A stretch of DNA of 33,391 bases from NCBI RefSeq assembly GCF_001440475.1, contig NZ_LLYB01000080.1, positions 415 through 33,805 of the forward strand, given 5' to 3'. The notes under the pieces were generated by a model. It made no database searches and was not told the DNA's origin. It saw only the letters and a list, made by a program, of their open reading frames with translations. The position numbers were made by a program, and so were the translations under genes. Position 1 is the stretch's first letter. Each line of letters begins with the position of its first letter. This stretch comes from Bradyrhizobium lablabi (GTDB taxonomy: Bacteria; Pseudomonadota; Alphaproteobacteria; Rhizobiales; Xanthobacteraceae). This document shows, in pieces, positions 7,120 through 17,003 of the stretch.

Positions 7120-8496
7120 TCAGGCTCCGGAGCGGACGGCTGAGCCTTCGCGTATTCCATCGACGTTCACAGCAAGACGTTTGATCTTGTCGTACAAAGT
7201 TTGCTTCGGGATACCCAACAGCGCAGCGGTTGCCTGGACGTCGCCCTGCTTGCGCCGAAGCGCGTCCTCGATGATCGACCGCTCGATGTTTTCGAGTTGT
7301 CGAGGCAACGACGGATCCGACGCGCCAAGGCCGGACTTGTTGATCGCCTTGCCATCGAGAACGCCAAGCACGAAGCGGTCGGCGACGTTGCGAAGCTCGC
7401 GTACGTTTCCCGGCCACGAATAGGCCAGCAGGTGGGACGTCGTCTGCTCGTCCAATATCGGCGCATCACGCTCGAAGCGTCTCGCGGCATCCAGCGTGAA
7501 GTGCTCGAACAGCAGCGGAATGTCCTCGCGGCGTTCGCGAAGCGGCGGCAGCTCAATGAATGCTACGCCGAGGCGATAATAGAGATCGGCGCGAAACAGC
7601 TTCTTTTCGCTCAGCTCCAACAAATTCGTTTTGCTCGCCGCGACGACCCGGCAATCCACCGAGATCGGCTTGTTGGTTCCGACCCGCTCAATCGACCGAT
7701 CCTGCAGCGACCGCAGCAACTTCACCTGCACGCTCAGCGGCATGCTCTCGATTTCGTCGAGGAACAGCGTTCCGCCATTCGCATATTCGATCTTGCCGAC
7801 ACGCTGACGGGTGGCGCCGGTGAATGCCCCAACTTCGTGGCCGAACAGTTCGCTCTCGACCAGCGACTCAGGCAGGCCGCCGCAGTTCACTGCGACATAA
7901 TTGCCGGCGCGTCGGCCGCTGTGATTGTGGAGACAACGCGCGACAACATCCTTGCCGGTTCCGGTTTCGCCATAGATGGTGACGTCGACATTGGTCGCGG
8001 CCAATGTGGATACGAGCCGGCGCACTTCCTGGATCTGCGGCGATCGGCCGAGCAGGCTCGCTTCGATCCCCTGCCGGTCCGCCAGCGCAGATCGCAGCGA
8101 ACGCACCTCTAGGGTCAGCCGCCTCTTCTCTACCGCCCTGCGCACCACCGAGATCAGCTGTTCCGAGGAACACGGCTTCTCGATGAAATCGTAGGCGCCG
8201 CCGCGCATCGCGTGCACCGCCATCGAAATATCGCCATGCCCGGTGATCAGGATCACCGGCAGATCCTGATCTAGCCCACGCAGATCGGCTTGCCACTCAA
8301 GGCCGCTCTTGCCGCGCAGACGTACGTCGCACACAACGACAAAGGGCATGTCGGGGCGCACGGATACGTTGGCGGCTTCGACCGACGCAAATCCCGAGAC
8401 CGAAAAGCCGGCAAGTTCGAGCGCCTGGACGCCACCGATCCGGACATCCTCGTCGTCCTCGACGTAGATCACGCCAATTGATTGGTCATCGCCCAT
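7120..8496 (-). CDS. dctD: DctD-like sigma-54-dependent response regulator
   Basis: A 458-residue NtrC-family activator. The receiver domain (1-120) has the acidic pocket EDDED at 13-17 and phospho-acceptor Asp57 (VVCDVRLRG). The AAA+ domain has Walker A GETGTGKD, the sigma-54 contact loop GAFTGA and Walker B FLDEIE. The C-terminal Fis-type helix-turn-helix is DVQATAALLGIPKQTLYDKIK. It overlaps the end of the sensor kinase gene by 11 bases, so the two form one two-component pair. In rhizobia DctBD switches on dctA in response to C4-dicarboxylates. Here the pair lies in the same gene string as dctA, and a good -24/-12 promoter precedes the string. The gene name rests on similarity to DctD plus this context; the signal sensed has not been shown. 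Confidence 0.87.
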   Translation of the reverse strand: MGDDQSIGVIYVEDDEDVRIGGVQALELAGFSVSGFASVEAANVSVRPDMPFVVVCDVRLRGKSGLEWQADLRGLDQDLPVILITGHGDISMAVHAMRGGAYDFIEKPCSSEQLISVVRRAVEKRRLTLEVRSLRSALADRQGIEASLLGRSPQIQEVRRLVSTLAATNVDVTIYGETGTGKDVVARCLHNHSGRRAGNYVAVNCGGLPESLVESELFGHEVGAFTGATRQRVGKIEYANGGTLFLDEIESMPLSVQVKLLRSLQDRSIERVGTNKPISVDCRVVAASKTNLLELSEKKLFRADLYYRLGVAFIELPPLRERREDIPLLFEHFTLDAARRFERDAPILDEQTTSHLLAYSWPGNVRELRNVADRFVLGVLDGKAINKSGLGASDPSLPRQLENIERSIIEDALRRKQGDVQATAALLGIPKQTLYDKIKRLAVNVDGIREGSAVRSGA

Positions 8497-10384
8497 GCGA
8501 AGCCGCCTCTGCTATGTCAGCCAACGGAAGGACCACAACGAACTCGGCGCCGACCGGCGCAAGGTTTCGCGCGCGCAATTCGCCGCCGAAGGAGCGCGCG
8601 ATGTGATTGGAGAGCATGAGACCAAGGCCTAGCCCCTTGCCTGCGGGTTTGGTCGTCACAAACGGCTCGAAGATGCGCTGCAGGACATCGGGCGCAATCG
8701 GTGGGCCGCTGTTGCTGATGGTGATGAGACAGCGACCGCCATGTCCTTCATCCCTGGCAGCCCGGATCAAGATCGACTTCTTCCCGGCGCCCTCTACGGC
8801 GTCCAGAGCATTCCCCACAATGTTACCTAACAGCTGTTCCAGCCGCGTCTGGTCGGCCACCACGCAAAGGTTCGCGTCAATCTCGGTCGAGACGTCGACG
8901 GCACCATCCTTGACGCGCGCGGCGAGTATCTTGAGTGATTCGGCGACGGCCTGTTCGACGGAAACCGCATCCAGCGGGCTGTTCGACTTGTAGGCAAAGA
9001 CCCGCAACTGGCTGGTCAACCGCCCCAGCCGGCGCACCAGTTCGCCAATTCGGATGAGATTTCCGCGCGCATCGCCAATCGAGCCGCGATCGACCAACAG
9101 GATCGCATTGTCGGATGCGGTCTGCAGGGCCGCCAGCGGCTGGTTCAGTTCGTGGACGATGCCGGCCGACATCTGACCGAGCGCGGCCAGCTTGCCGGCA
9201 TGGACCAGTTCATCCTGGGTCGCCCGCAGCTCGGCGGTTCGTTCCTGCACCCTGGTCTCGAGCATGTCGTTCGCCGCCTGCAACGCGGCCTGGTTGGCCA
9301 GCCGTTGCTTGATCGCTCTGCGACGCTGCAGCACGAGACCAAGCGCGAGCAAGGCAGCAAGGGATGCGAGACCCGACATCGCGCCAATGATGAGCGCGGT
9401 TTGTCGCACCGGCGCCTCGTCGTCGAGAAGGACAAGCTTCCAGAGGCCCCGGTTGATCGGAAGCTCGCTGATCCGGTAGGCAGTTCCGCTTTCGGTGCTG
9501 ACACGTGCAGCGCCGCCGCTGGACTGAGCGACGACGGTCCATCCGAGCGGCCTCAGCTCGTGGTTTCCGTAAGGCTTGAAGCGCGCAATGTCATCGCGCA
9601 TTTCACGCGACAGCGGTGCCATCGGGCGATAGCGCCACTCGTCGCGGGAGGCGAGGATCGCGACCTGACGCTCGTCGACGAGAACAACGTCACCTTCGGT
9701 ATCACGCCAGGCGCGCTCGAACGAATCCAGATTGACCTTGACGACAGCGATACCTTTTGTCACTCCACCGTCCTTCAGGGCGTAGGACAGATAATAGCCG
9801 GCGCGCGCACTGGTGATGCCGACACCGAAGAACGCGCCTCGACCGCTCGCGAGCGCCTTGCTCACATAGGGGCGATACGACAGATTTCGACCGACCGGTG
9901 TGCCCGGGTCCTCGAAATCGGCAGCGGCCAACGCTTCGCCGGAGACGCTGAGGACATAGAGGTTATCGGCACCGGCAAGCAGATTGATCGACTTCAGATA
10001 CAGGCTGACCGATTGCTGCAGCGCGCCATCGCTGGGATCACCGAGCAGCCGGAAAACGCTCGGAGACGTCTCGAGCAACGACGGCAAATATTCAAATCGG
10101 GAGAGATGGCCGTCGAGCCTGGCTGCTTCCACCGCAAGCCGCTGCTGAGCTGCAACGTGCAAATGGTCCAGTCCGCGGTGGAAAGCCACGGCATATCCGA
10201 TCCACGAAGCGGCAGCGACCAGGGCAAGAGCGGCTGTTCCGCGAACAAGCCAACGCAGGGAGTTGGACGCCATCGAACTGACTTCGGGCCTCCGCTTTAT
10301 GTTCACCAGGAATGGAAGCTCCGCCATCCCAGGGACCAGGACAAACCGCGGAGCGTCGGCCATGACAGACGACAACTCACGCAT
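8486..10384 (-). CDS. dctB: DctB-like sensor histidine kinase
   Basis: A membrane sensor kinase of up to 632 residues. A first membrane segment (about 44-67, ALALVAAASWIGYAV) leads into a periplasmic dCACHE-like domain (about 70-320), then a second segment (ALIIGAMSGLASLAALLALGLVL), a coiled linker, the phospho-acceptor H-box with His411 (GIVHELNQPLAAL), the N-box GNIVGNALDAVEGA and G-boxes GKGLGLGLM. HELNQPL is typical of the DctB/FixL-like class. The start is uncertain. ATG 10384 overlaps the cydB stop (ATGCGTGA), but Met38 at 10273 would put the first membrane helix at the N-terminus as in most DctB proteins. The partner is the regulator gene that overlaps its 3' end. The ligand is probably a C4-dicarboxylate. 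Confidence 0.87.
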   Translation of the reverse strand: MRELSSVMADAPRFVLVPGMAELPFLVNIKRRPEVSSMASNSLRWLVRGTAALALVAAASWIGYAVAFHRGLDHLHVAAQQRLAVEAARLDGHLSRFEYLPSLLETSPSVFRLLGDPSDGALQQSVSLYLKSINLLAGADNLYVLSVSGEALAAADFEDPGTPVGRNLSYRPYVSKALASGRGAFFGVGITSARAGYYLSYALKDGGVTKGIAVVKVNLDSFERAWRDTEGDVVLVDERQVAILASRDEWRYRPMAPLSREMRDDIARFKPYGNHELRPLGWTVVAQSSGGAARVSTESGTAYRISELPINRGLWKLVLLDDEAPVRQTALIIGAMSGLASLAALLALGLVLQRRRAIKQRLANQAALQAANDMLETRVQERTAELRATQDELVHAGKLAALGQMSAGIVHELNQPLAALQTASDNAILLVDRGSIGDARGNLIRIGELVRRLGRLTSQLRVFAYKSNSPLDAVSVEQAVAESLKILAARVKDGAVDVSTEIDANLCVVADQTRLEQLLGNIVGNALDAVEGAGKKSILIRAARDEGHGGRCLITISNSGPPIAPDVLQRIFEPFVTTKPAGKGLGLGLMLSNHIARSFGGELRARNLAPVGAEFVVVLPLADIAEAASHGR

Positions 10385-11381
10385 AGTCTAACTCTATGGT
10401 TTTGCCCCGGAATACGCGATAGGAAAATGCGGTATAGGCGACAATGACGGGCAGCGTGACGCAAACTCCGATCAGGATGACCTTGAGCGAATCTGGGCTG
10501 CTGGCGGCTTCCCATACCGTCAGCCTGTCGATCACCACGAAGGGGTAGATGCTGTAGCTGAGGCCGAGGAAGCTCAGGAAGAATACCAGCACAAGCAGCG
10601 CGAATGGCAGCCAGCACAGGCCGCCCCGCACGGTGGGCGAACCGAGCAGGACGCGCACCGTCACGAGCGCGATCCCGGCTGTAACCGGGATCGACGCCAC
10701 CGCAATCATCGCCGGCAGGGTAAACCACCTCTCGCGAACCGTCTCGCTGATCCACGGTGTCGCCATCGAAATCAGGATCAGACCGAGGACCATGGGCGGC
10801 CAGGCAATCTTGCTCCATTCGACTGCCTTGTGCTGGAGCGCGCCATCCGTTTTCATCACCAGCCATGTGGCGCCAAGCAGCGCATAGGCCATCGGCAGCG
10901 CCACCGCGATGGCGCCGGCGAAGATCGGATAATTCCAGCCCTCGCCGAAGCCGCTGATGTACCGGCCGAGCATCCACCCCTGACACACTGACGCAAGCAT
11001 TGAGCCTGCAATGAACAGACGATCCCACATCGCCTTGCGGTCGGCCTTTGCCTTGACCCTGAAATCAAAGGCCGCGCCGCGCAGGATCAGGCCGACCAGC
11101 ATGAGCGCGGTCGGCAGGTACAGTTCAGACAGCACCAGTCCGTGCGCCTTGGGGAACGCCACCAGCAGAAGGCCGACGCCGAGGACCAGCCACGTTTCAT
11201 TGGCATCCCAGAACGGACCGATGGACGCGACCATGGTATCCCGCTCTTCCGGCGTCGCCCGATGCATCAGCATGCCGACGCCGAGATCATATCCGTCGCT
11301 CACGACGTAGACGAGCAGCGACACCCCCATCAACCCGATGAAGATCAGCGGGAGCAGTTCGTCGAACGACATTGAAGTCAT
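10377..11381 (-). CDS. cydB: cytochrome bd-type (Cio-like) quinol oxidase subunit II
   Basis: A 334-residue, strongly hydrophobic protein with about eight to nine membrane helices. The N-terminal region FIGLMGVSLLVYVVSDGYDLGVGML and the following GPFWDANETWLVLGVGLL block are diagnostic of subunit II (CydB/CioB). The ATG at 11381 overlaps the cydA stop (ATGA), so the two subunits are coupled. With subunit I it oxidises ubiquinol and reduces oxygen to water at the inner membrane without pumping protons. Its own stop overlaps the sensor kinase start, which ties respiration and signalling genes into the same transcript. Confidence 0.95.
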   Translation of the reverse strand: MTSMSFDELLPLIFIGLMGVSLLVYVVSDGYDLGVGMLMHRATPEERDTMVASIGPFWDANETWLVLGVGLLLVAFPKAHGLVLSELYLPTALMLVGLILRGAAFDFRVKAKADRKAMWDRLFIAGSMLASVCQGWMLGRYISGFGEGWNYPIFAGAIAVALPMAYALLGATWLVMKTDGALQHKAVEWSKIAWPPMVLGLILISMATPWISETVRERWFTLPAMIAVASIPVTAGIALVTVRVLLGSPTVRGGLCWLPFALLVLVFFLSFLGLSYSIYPFVVIDRLTVWEAASSPDSLKVILIGVCVTLPVIVAYTAFSYRVFRGKTIELDYA

Positions 11382-12769
11382 GCGAATTCCCCCCGGCGCT
11401 GATATTGCTGCGGCTCTCCTGCCGGGCTCACCGACACGTTCGCGTACGACTTCTTGTCGGCTGTCTCAGCCATGTATTTGAGCACGCCGACGTAGGCCAC
11501 GAGCAGGGCCAGATAGACCGCGACATAGATGGCGAACGTCACAGCGATGCTCGACGACGGGACACGCGAAGCGACGTCGCTGGTTCGAATGAGGCCGGCA
11601 ACGATGAAGGGCTGACGTCCGATCTCCGTGACGTACCATCCGGCAATGGTCGCAACCCAGCCGGCAAAGGTCATCCCGGCAAACAGCCAGAGCATTGGCC
11701 GCGGCATCCGGGCAAATTCCCGGCCATCGCGCCAATGCCTCCACAGGCCAACCCAGCTGACCAGCAGCATCAGGATGCCCATTCCCACCATGATCCGGAA
11801 ACACCAGAACACCGCAAAGACCGGCGGATGAGCCGATGGAAACTCGTTCAGCCCCTTGAGCTCGCCGTCAGCGTCATGCCGAAGGATCAGGCTGGCGAGC
11901 TTCGGCACCGCCACCTCGAAATGGTTCGTTCTCGCCGCATCGTCCGGGATCGCGAACAGCAACAGCGACGCACCGCGCGTCGTTTCCCAAATACCTTCCA
12001 TCGCCGCGATCTTCTGCGGCTGATACTGCAGCGTGTTGAGCCCGTGAAGATCACCCGCCATCATCTGCGCCGGCGCGGCCAGCGCGGCGAAAACCAACCC
12101 CGTGCGCAGCACGCGCGACGCGCTGTCCGTCGCGACGCCCTTCAGAAGTTGCCAGGCGCTGATCCCGATCAGCAGGAACGCACAGGTGAGCGCGGATGCG
12201 AGCACCATGTGAAGCAGACGATACGGGAAGGATGGATTGAAGATGATCTCGAGCCAGCTCCGCGCATGAAACTGGCCGTTGACGATTTCGTATCCCGCCG
12301 GCGTCTGCATCCATGAATTCAGGGCCAGGATCCAGAATGCGCTCATCAGCGTACCGAACGCGACGAGGAAGGTCGCGCCCAGGTGAACCATCTCGCCAAC
12401 CCGGCGATGGCCGAACAGCATCACGCCGAGAAAGCCAGCTTCCAGGAAGAATGCGGTCAGCACCTCGTAACTGAGCAACGGGCCGGCGATATTCCCGACG
12501 CGCTCCATGTAGCCCGGCCAGTTGGTACCGAACTGGAAGCTCATGGTGACCCCGCTGACGACCCCAAGCGCGAATGTCAGGGCAAACACCTTGGTCCACA
12601 GGCGATAGGCGCGCAGCCAATCGAGCTTCTGCTGCGGGTCGGTTGCCCGCAGATGTTTCAGCCTGAAGAACAGCAGCACCCAGCCGAGCGCGATCGAGAT
12701 CGACGGAAACAGGATGTGGAACGTGATGTTGGCGGCGAACTGCATGCGCGCAAGGAACACGGCGTCCAT
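11378..12769 (-). CDS. cydA: cytochrome bd-type (Cio-like) quinol oxidase subunit I
   Basis: A 463-residue subunit I starting MDAVFLARMQFAANITFH at the ATG at 12769, with GGAGGAAGG at 12773-12781; a longer frame to 12790 lacks a ribosome site. His18 is the expected haem b595 ligand. The conserved blocks NSWMQTP, PSFPYRLLHM (second haem ligand) and GRQPF are present. The loop between GRQPF and the preceding helices is short, as in the cyanide-insensitive CioA branch rather than E. coli CydA with its long Q-loop. It lies directly downstream of NDH-2, so the pair can pass electrons from NADH to oxygen through quinol. The Cio-type call is inferred from loop length. Confidence 0.93.
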   Translation of the reverse strand: MDAVFLARMQFAANITFHILFPSISIALGWVLLFFRLKHLRATDPQQKLDWLRAYRLWTKVFALTFALGVVSGVTMSFQFGTNWPGYMERVGNIAGPLLSYEVLTAFFLEAGFLGVMLFGHRRVGEMVHLGATFLVAFGTLMSAFWILALNSWMQTPAGYEIVNGQFHARSWLEIIFNPSFPYRLLHMVLASALTCAFLLIGISAWQLLKGVATDSASRVLRTGLVFAALAAPAQMMAGDLHGLNTLQYQPQKIAAMEGIWETTRGASLLLFAIPDDAARTNHFEVAVPKLASLILRHDADGELKGLNEFPSAHPPVFAVFWCFRIMVGMGILMLLVSWVGLWRHWRDGREFARMPRPMLWLFAGMTFAGWVATIAGWYVTEIGRQPFIVAGLIRTSDVASRVPSSSIAVTFAIYVAVYLALLVAYVGVLKYMAETADKKSYANVSVSPAGEPQQYQRRGEFA

Positions 12770-12820
12770 CAACCTTCCTCCAGGCCTCACGCGACACCTC
12801 CGGCGTGAATCAAATGCACG

Positions 12821-14143
12821 TCAATGCAGCTTCACATGCGGTTCGGTGCGCCGGGTGATCAGGCGGGCCAGCGTGTCGAGCGCAACCTTCACCGAACCAT
12901 GCAGCGCGTGCTCGTGCATCTTGTAGAGCGACAGGTACATCATCCTTGCGAAGATACCTGCGAACACCAGGTTGCCGCCCACCAGGGCACCCATCATCGA
13001 GCCGACCGTGCTGAATTCGCCGAGCGACACCAGAGATCCGAAGTCCCTGTACTTGTAGTCCTTGATCGGCTCGCCCCGCAGATAGCGCGGAATCTGGGAA
13101 TAGAGGTGCGAGGCCTGCTGGTGAGCCGCCTGGGCGCGTGGCGGTATGTTGCCGCGCTCGCCCCATGAGCAGGCCGAGCAGTCGCCGATGGCAAAGATGC
13201 CGTCGTCGCGCGTTGTCTGCAGCGTCGGCCGGACGACGAGCTGATTGATCCGGTTGGTTTCGAGACCGGCGATATCCTTCAGGAAATCGGGCGCCTTGAT
13301 GCCGGCTGCCCATACGATCAATTCGGCGGGAATCGCGCGGCCGTCCGTCAGGCTCACATGGTCGGAGCCGATCTCCGAGACCTTGGCGCCGACAAGCACA
13401 TTGACCCCCAACCTTGCGAGCAGCTTCTCCGTCTCCTTCGACACGCGTTCGGGCAGTGCGGGAAGCACCCGGTCGGCGGCTTCGATCAGCGTAATCCTGA
13501 TGTCCTTCTGGGGATCGACCTGATCGAGGCCATATGCCACCACTTCACGTGTCGTCCTGTGGAGTTCGGCCGCCAGCTCGACGCCGGTGGCGCCGGCGCC
13601 GATGATTGCGACCTTCAACTGGTGCTCTCCCAGAGGCAACCATTGGGCATGCGCGCGGATGCAGGCATTGACCATTCGTTCGTGGAACCGCCGCGCATCC
13701 GCCTGCGATTCAAGCTTGATCGCATGGTCCACCACGCCAGGCGTGCCAAAGTCGTTGTTCTGGCTTCCGATGGCGATGACGAGGACGTCATAGTCGAAGC
13801 TCCGCTTCGGCGTGACCTCGCGACCTTCCGTATCGAAATACGGCGCCACGTGCACCTGGCGGCGATCCCGATCGATGCCGATCATGTCCCCGACCCGGTA
13901 GCGAAAGCCGTGCCAGTATGACTGGGCGAGATAATCGACCTCGTGAGCCGAGATATCCATGCTGCCGGCGGCAATTTCGTGCAGCTTCGGCTTCCACACA
14001 TGCGTTCGGTTGCGCTCGATCAACGTGACGTCGAGCTTGCCCTTGCGCCCATATTTGTCGCCGAGGCGCGTCGCAAGCTCCAGTCCGCCGGCTCCGCCTC
14101 CGACGATTACAATCCGGGACTTTCCCAACTGCGGCTTACCCAT
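12821..14143 (-). CDS. ndh: type II NADH dehydrogenase (NDH-2)
   Basis: A 440-residue single-subunit FAD enzyme that passes electrons from NADH to ubiquinone without pumping protons. The N-terminal FAD-binding motif is IVIVGGGAGGLELATRLG. A second Rossmann motif for NADH is VAIIGAGATGVELAAEL (about residue 175). GIFAIGDCSAC is the FAD-contact motif near the C-terminus, followed by RAQAAHQQASHL. The C-terminal part (MMGALVGGNLVFAGIFARMMY) is amphipathic to hydrophobic and probably holds it on the membrane. The gene sits between malic enzyme (which makes NAD(P)H) and the bd-type oxidase, with 51 bases to cydA. That suggests it acts as an overflow valve for reducing power made by the cluster. 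Confidence 0.93.
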   Translation of the reverse strand: MGKPQLGKSRIVIVGGGAGGLELATRLGDKYGRKGKLDVTLIERNRTHVWKPKLHEIAAGSMDISAHEVDYLAQSYWHGFRYRVGDMIGIDRDRRQVHVAPYFDTEGREVTPKRSFDYDVLVIAIGSQNNDFGTPGVVDHAIKLESQADARRFHERMVNACIRAHAQWLPLGEHQLKVAIIGAGATGVELAAELHRTTREVVAYGLDQVDPQKDIRITLIEAADRVLPALPERVSKETEKLLARLGVNVLVGAKVSEIGSDHVSLTDGRAIPAELIVWAAGIKAPDFLKDIAGLETNRINQLVVRPTLQTTRDDGIFAIGDCSACSWGERGNIPPRAQAAHQQASHLYSQIPRYLRGEPIKDYKYRDFGSLVSLGEFSTVGSMMGALVGGNLVFAGIFARMMYLSLYKMHEHALHGSVKVALDTLARLITRRTEPHVKLH

Positions 14144-14192
14144 GATGGCCTCGACCGATCGAATTCACTACCCGCCCGAACGCGCCTCCCGA

Positions 14193-16469
14193 TCAGGCTC
14201 GATCGGAGACGGCGTCTGCGACCGCGACGGCCGCCATGTTCACGATCCGCCGCACAGTGGACGATGGCGTGAGAATGTGGGCCGGCTTTGCCGCTCCGAG
14301 CAGGATGCCGCCAACCGTCAGCCCCTGGCCCGCCGCCATCCGCAGCAGGTTGTAGGAGATGTTGGCGGCGTCGAGATTCGGCATCACCAGCACATTCGCC
14401 GGCCCCTCGAAATCGGAATCCGGAAGCTCATGGGCAAGCACGGACCGCGACAGTGCGGCGTCACCGCGCATCTCGCCTTCGACCGCCAGACCAGGGGATC
14501 GCTCGCGAATGATCGCCCGCGCCTCCCGCATCTTGTTGGCTTCCGGAGCCGCGGAGCTGCCGAAGCTCGAATGCGACAACAACGCCACCCGCGGCGTGAT
14601 GCCGAACCGCCTGACCTCCGCCGCCGCCAGCAAGGCGATGTCGGCGACCTGCTCGGCCGTCGGATTAAGGTTGCAATGGGTGTCGCAGATGAACAGCTGA
14701 TGCTGCTGGAGAATGAGCATCTGCATCACCGCCAGCGTCCGCACGCCGGCCCGGTTTCCGATCACGTTGCGGACGGCACTCAGATGGTCGGCTGTCCTTC
14801 CGATCACCCCGCACAGCATCGCGTCGCCGATTCCCCTCTCGAGAAGAAGCGAGGCGAGCACCGTCGCGTTGCTACGCGTCTCCGACAGGGCCAGCGCGGC
14901 TGACACGCCGTCACGCTTTCTTCGCGAGTGGTACACTTCCGCGCATTTGGCATAGATATCCGTATCATGCGGATCGATGATCTCGCAGTCCTCGCCTGGT
15001 CTCAGCCTGAGATCGAAGGACTTGATTCGATCCTCGATCGTCGACGGCCGGCCGACAAGCAGGGGTCTCGCAATCTTCTCGTCGACGACCACCTGTGCTG
15101 CGCGCAGCACGCGCTCGTCCTCGCCCTCCGCCAGAAGGAGAGATTTGCCGCTGCCCTTCGCCACAGAGAACACCGGCTGCATCGCGTTGCCGGAATGGTA
15201 GACGAACCGGCTCAGCTGCTGGCGATAAGCTTCCATATCGGCGATCGGACGCTTCGCAACACCGCTGTCGGCCGCGGCCTTGGCGACCGCCGGCGCGACG
15301 ACCTCGATGAGACGCGGGTCGAGCGGCTTCGGAATGAGATATTCGCGGCCGAAGCGAAGCTTCTCTCCTTTGTACGCCGCAGCCACCACCTCGGGCACTT
15401 CCGTCATCGCCAGATCCGCCAGCGCACGCACTGTCGCAAGCTTCATTTCCTCGTTGATCGTCGTCGCGCCGCAGTCGAGCGCGCCCCTGAAGATGAACGG
15501 AAAGCACAGGACGTTGTTGATCTGGTTGGGGTAGTCCGACCGTCCCGTGCCGATGATCGCGTCGGGGCGAACCGCCAGCGCGTCTTCCGGCATGATTTCC
15601 GGGATCGGGTTGGCCATGGCGAAGATCAGGGGATCTCGCGCCATCTTCTTGACCATGTCTTGTGTCAGCACATTGCCGGCCGACAAGCCGAGAAAGATAT
15701 CCGCGTCCTGGATGATGTCGTCCAGCTTTCGCGCATCCGTTCTCACCGCATAGCGCGCCTTGTTGTCATCCATGCCCTCGGTGCGGCCCGCATAGACGAC
15801 GCCTTTTGCGTCGGTCACGATGATGCGATCGTGCCGCAGCCCAAGACTGACGATGAGATCAAGACAGGCCAAAGCAGCCGCGCCGGCGCCGGAGCAGACC
15901 AGCTTGACGTCGGCAATGTCCTTCTTGACCAGCTTCAGGCCGTTCAGGATTGCCGCCGCGGCGATGATCGCGGTGCCATGTTGGTCATCGTGAAACACCG
16001 GAATCTTCATTCGGGCGCGAAGCTTCTGTTCGATGTAGAAGCATTCCGGCGCCTTGATGTCCTCCAGGTTGATGCCGCCGAAGGTCGGTTCCATCCTAGC
16101 GATGGTTTCGATCAAGGCATCAGGGTCTTCCTCGGCGAGCTCGATGTCGAACACGTCGATGCCGGCGAACTTCTTGAACAGGCACGCCTTGCCCTCCATC
16201 ACCGGCTTGCCGGCCAGCGCGCCGATATTGCCAAGGCCAAGCACGGCGGTGCCGTTGGTGACGACAGCCACGAGATTGCTGCGTGCGGTCAGCTCATCGG
16301 CCTGCAACGGGTCCTTGGCGATGACCAGGCAGGGCTCCGCCACGCCCGGCGAATACGCCAGCGACAAATCGCGCTGGGTTGCCATGGCCGTGGTCGGCAC
16401 CACGGAAATCTTTCCCGGCCTCGGCAGGCGGTGATATTCAAGTGCGGCTTCCCTCAGATCCTGGTCCAT
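14193..16469 (-). CDS. maeB: malic enzyme fused to phosphotransacetylase-like domain
   Basis: A 758-residue MaeB-type protein. The N-terminal malic enzyme half (about 1-430) opens with [28 protein letters not shown]. It carries the catalytic and metal segments [37 protein letters not shown] and the nucleotide fold [18 protein letters not shown]. The C-terminal half (about 440-758) is a phosphate acetyl/butyryltransferase domain ([15 protein letters not shown] through [17 protein letters not shown]), which in this family is usually regulatory rather than an active Pta. It converts malate to pyruvate plus CO2 and NAD(P)H. In this cluster it links dicarboxylate uptake by DctA to the pyruvate dehydrogenase genes upstream. 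Whether NAD or NADP is used cannot be settled by reading. Confidence 0.94.
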   Translation of the reverse strand: MDQDLREAALEYHRLPRPGKISVVPTTAMATQRDLSLAYSPGVAEPCLVIAKDPLQADELTARSNLVAVVTNGTAVLGLGNIGALAGKPVMEGKACLFKKFAGIDVFDIELAEEDPDALIETIARMEPTFGGINLEDIKAPECFYIEQKLRARMKIPVFHDDQHGTAIIAAAAILNGLKLVKKDIADVKLVCSGAGAAALACLDLIVSLGLRHDRIIVTDAKGVVYAGRTEGMDDNKARYAVRTDARKLDDIIQDADIFLGLSAGNVLTQDMVKKMARDPLIFAMANPIPEIMPEDALAVRPDAIIGTGRSDYPNQINNVLCFPFIFRGALDCGATTINEEMKLATVRALADLAMTEVPEVVAAAYKGEKLRFGREYLIPKPLDPRLIEVVAPAVAKAAADSGVAKRPIADMEAYRQQLSRFVYHSGNAMQPVFSVAKGSGKSLLLAEGEDERVLRAAQVVVDEKIARPLLVGRPSTIEDRIKSFDLRLRPGEDCEIIDPHDTDIYAKCAEVYHSRRKRDGVSAALALSETRSNATVLASLLLERGIGDAMLCGVIGRTADHLSAVRNVIGNRAGVRTLAVMQMLILQQHQLFICDTHCNLNPTAEQVADIALLAAAEVRRFGITPRVALLSHSSFGSSAAPEANKMREARAIIRERSPGLAVEGEMRGDAALSRSVLAHELPDSDFEGPANVLVMPNLDAANISYNLLRMAAGQGLTVGGILLGAAKPAHILTPSSTVRRIVNMAAVAVADAVSDRA

Positions 16470-16546
16470 CGTATTCCCCGATTTTGCTTCTTTGTTCGGG
16501 AGGCGTATGCAATCGCCCCTCTCCTGCTTTATGCGGTCGGCCGGCC

Positions 16547-16972
16547 TCAGGCACTTCCTTTGCGCGTCCGCATGCTCGCCATTCCGTCCTCGAAACGCCG
16601 GCGCAATATTTCGATCGTTTGCTTCTGCGACTCGGTCGACGCCTCGACGAGCTCGCGCATGTTGGCGATTGCCTTTTCGAACCCCTGCCTGGCGATTTCA
16701 GCTCGCCGTCCCGCGGCCGTTTCGATGCGCGCCTCGGCGGCGATCGCCTTCATGGTTTCCTGGAAGACCTCGGCCTGTCGCGTCATCAGGCTTTGCCAGC
16801 TTTCATACGCCGAACGGTTTACCTCGATCAGCGCATCGATGTTCTTCTTCTCCATATCGATCAATGACGTCCTATCGACGCCGCTGATCTGGCAGGCTTC
16901 GATGAGTTTGGCGAAGTCGAACCCGGAAAAACCCCAGTCAGCTGCGCTTGATTTCGATCTGTCGTCGGACAT
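16547..16972 (-). CDS. phasin (PHB granule-associated protein)
   Basis: A 141-residue, almost wholly helical, amphipathic protein without cysteine-rich or enzyme motifs. The segment VNRSAYESWQSLMTRQAEVFQETMKAIAAE is the typical phasin core, followed by a charged coiled-coil-like stretch (EASTESQKQTIEILRRRFEDGM). Phasins coat PHB granules and control their number and size. The ATG at 16972 has AGGAGAG about 5 bases upstream. It lies between the frameshifted thioesterase and the malic enzyme gene, within the PHB cluster, which supports the family call. Confidence 0.88.
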   Translation of the reverse strand: MSDDRSKSSAADWGFSGFDFAKLIEACQISGVDRTSLIDMEKKNIDALIEVNRSAYESWQSLMTRQAEVFQETMKAIAAEARIETAAGRRAEIARQGFEKAIANMRELVEASTESQKQTIEILRRRFEDGMASMRTRKGSA

Positions 16973-17003
16973 TTCTCTCTCCTGTATCGGTCGTTGTTGA
17001 GTC

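Noticed and set aside
12770..12820. TTGAC/TTGAT-like stretch before cydA as an FNR/FixK box
   Set aside because: The second half-site does not fit (ATTTG in place of ATCAA), so the dyad is not there.
14928..17000. 690-codon plus-strand frame across the malic enzyme gene
   Set aside because: Antisense shadow of maeB; no domain pattern and the minus-strand protein is unambiguous.
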